Shown here: in pieces, positions 12,714 through 14,216 of the stretch
Position numbering within the stretch: position 1 is the first letter of the stretch
Layout: every line of letters starts with the position of its first letter
Source: Bacteroidales bacterium
GTDB taxonomy: Bacteria; Bacteroidota; Bacteroidia; Bacteroidales; UBA7960
NCBI GenBank assembly: GCA_007122745.1
Contig: SKTA01000089.1
Location: forward strand, 1-14,216
Direction: 5' to 3'
Length of the DNA stretch: 14,216 nucleotides
Position numbers and translations under genes: made by a program
Notes under the pieces: generated by a model
Told to the model about the DNA's origin: nothing
The model's database searches: none
The model's input: the letters and a program-made list of their open reading frames with translations, nothing else

Positions 12714-14216
12714 ATGGCAAAAAATCTGGTAATTGTTGAGTCACCGGCAAAGGCAAAAACAATAGAAGGTTTTCTTGGAAAGGAGTTTACCGTTAAGTCC
12801 AGTTTCGGACATGTTCGCGACCTTCCCAAGAACACGATTGGTGTAGACATTGATAAAGGGTTCGACCCTGAATATGAAATTCCTGCTGATAAAAAGCCAG
12901 TTGTTGCCGATTTAAGAAAACTGGCTAAAAATGCTGAAACAGTATGGCTTGCCACGGATGAAGACCGGGAAGGGGAAGCCATTTCCTGGCATCTGGCGGA
13001 AAGTCTCAAACTAGATCCGGATCACTATAAACGCATTGTTTTCCATGAGATCACAAAAAATGCCATTTTGAACGCGATCAAGCATCCCAGAAGCATTGAT
13101 CAAAACCTGGTTTATGCGCAACAGGCCAGAAGGGTTTTGGATCGTTTGGTTGGTTTTGAGTTGTCTCCGTTACTATGGAAAAAAGTAAAGCCGGCATTAT
13201 CAGCCGGTCGGGTGCAATCGGTCGCCGTTCGGCTTATCGTGGAAAGAGAAAAAGAGATTCAAGGCTTCAGGGCCACCAGCAGCTACCGTGTTTCAGCGAT
13301 ATTTTTGGCACAACACAATGGCAGTACAACCCCGCTAAAGGCAGAGCTGCCGAAGCGTTTTAAGACCCGGGAAGAGGCAAGGGCATTTCTCGAAACTTGC
13401 AAGGGTGCCACATTCAAGATAGAAGACATTGAAACTAAGCCGGGGAAAAAGTCACCGGCCCCGCCATTCACAACTTCCACAATGCAACAGGAGGCGAGTC
13501 GCAAGCTTGGTTTCTCCGTTACCAGAACCATGGTTGTCGCACAAAAGTTGTATGAATCGGGTAAGATCACATACATGCGTACCGACTCTCACAATCTTTC
13601 GGGAGCGGCCATAGCAATGGCAAAAGAGGAGATCGAAAAAAGCTTTGGTGCCGATTATGTGAAGCTCAGAAAATATTCCACAAAGTCGAAAGGGGCACAG
13701 GAGGCGCATGAGGCCATCCGCCCAACTTATATTAATGTTCATAATGCAGGCAAAGATGCTGCCGAACAGAAACTGTATGAGCTGATCTGGAAGCGAACCG
13801 TTGCTTCACAGATGAGTGATGCCTTATTGGAAAAAACCAACATCACCATTGGTGTTTCTACAACAAACAAAGAAAAATTCATCGCTACAGGAGAGGTGAT
13901 CAAGTTTGAGGGTTTCTTAAAAGTATATCTCGAATCAACCGATGATGATGAGGAGGAAAACACAGCCGGCTTGTTGCCCCCTTTGAAAAAGGAACAACAG
14001 TTGCCGCTGGATGAAATGACAGCTACCGAAAGGTATACAAAATCTTTGCCCAGGTACACCGAAGCCAGCCTTGTAAAAAAGATGGAAGAATTGGGCATCG
14101 GCCGTCCGTCGACTTATGCGCCCACCATCAGCACGATACAAAAACGCACCTATGCGATCAAAGAAAGCCGCGAAGGCACAAAAAGGGCTTACAGTCAATT
14201 GTACTTAAGTAATAAC
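12714..14216 (+). CDS. topA: DNA topoisomerase I (TopA), 3' part beyond window
   Basis: Type IA topoisomerase that relaxes negative supercoils by cutting one strand. The frame is open from the ATG at 12714 to the window edge, 501 residues, with no stop; a full TopA is usually 750-900, so the C-terminal part lies outside. The TOPRIM domain starts LVIVESPAKAKTI with Glu9 and continues with ATDEDREGEAISWHL (Asp82, Asp84 and Glu86 for magnesium). Next comes PALSAGRVQSVAVRL, then the active-site KITYMRTDS, in which Tyr287 makes the covalent link to DNA. Later EEAHEAIRP-like (GAQEAHEAIRPT) and GIGRPSTYAPTI motifs are in the expected order. Zinc-finger or basic C-terminal repeats cannot be judged here. 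Confidence 0.97.
   Translation, partial: MAKNLVIVESPAKAKTIEGFLGKEFTVKSSFGHVRDLPKNTIGVDIDKGFDPEYEIPADKKPVVADLRKLAKNAETVWLATDEDREGEAISWHLAESLKLDPDHYKRIVFHEITKNAILNAIKHPRSIDQNLVYAQQARRVLDRLVGFELSPLLWKKVKPALSAGRVQSVAVRLIVEREKEIQGFRATSSYRVSAIFLAQHNGSTTPLKAELPKRFKTREEARAFLETCKGATFKIEDIETKPGKKSPAPPFTTSTMQQEASRKLGFSVTRTMVVAQKLYESGKITYMRTDSHNLSGAAIAMAKEEIEKSFGADYVKLRKYSTKSKGAQEAHEAIRPTYINVHNAGKDAAEQKLYELIWKRTVASQMSDALLEKTNITIGVSTTNKEKFIATGEVIKFEGFLKVYLESTDDDEEENTAGLLPPLKKEQQLPLDEMTATERYTKSLPRYTEASLVKKMEELGIGRPSTYAPTISTIQKRTYAIKESREGTKRAYSQLYLSNN

Overview
The window looks like chromosomal DNA from a Bacteroidota bacterium, probably Bacteroidales or Marinilabiliales. This rests on four things seen in the sequence. 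Several genes are preceded by the TAnnTTTG -7 element typical of that phylum. Convincing Shine-Dalgarno sequences are almost absent. A DUF3098 gene, a family I know only from Bacteroidota, is present. The order ftsX - DUF3098 - uppP - truB - queA is, as I recall, the usual one in that phylum. All genes are ordinary chromosomal types with intact reading frames. I see no transposase, integrase, CRISPR array, tRNA or rRNA.

Layout. Positions 1-210 hold an octamer tandem repeat and an intrinsic terminator. A leftward three-gene operon (about 1152 to 211) encodes a YtxH-like protein, a two-helix holin-like membrane protein and a small basic protein; its layout recalls E. coli yqjD-yqjE-yqjK. Rightward from 1404 come cytidine deaminase (cdd), a ChaN-like haem-binding-fold protein, dprA (GTG start) and a DUF2207 membrane protein with a glycine-rich tail. 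The block ftsX, DUF3098, uppP, truB (6146-9071) follows and ends in a terminator. A 326-base gap carries a degenerate REP-like palindromic element and the best promoter in the window. That promoter drives queA and ispD. miaB converges on ispD from the other strand, and topA starts divergently from miaB and runs off the right edge.

How the genes fit together. TruB, QueA and MiaB are tRNA-modification enzymes. IspD (MEP pathway) makes isoprenoid precursors, which feed both the isopentenyl group on A37 that MiaB modifies and the undecaprenyl carrier that UppP recycles. FtsX and UppP serve division and cell-wall growth. DprA and TopA act on DNA. This is housekeeping content, not a mobile or defence island.

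The least explained signals are non-coding. Short-period (7- or 8-base) C/T/A-rich tandem arrays lie between genes at three places. One is arranged head-to-head so that it forms a long hairpin over a 10-codon ORF with a rare good Shine-Dalgarno sequence, upstream of DUF3098-uppP-truB. I found no strong case for a wholly new biological system. The best leads are that hairpin/ORF leader, the yqjDEK-like stress operon and the DUF2207 protein.
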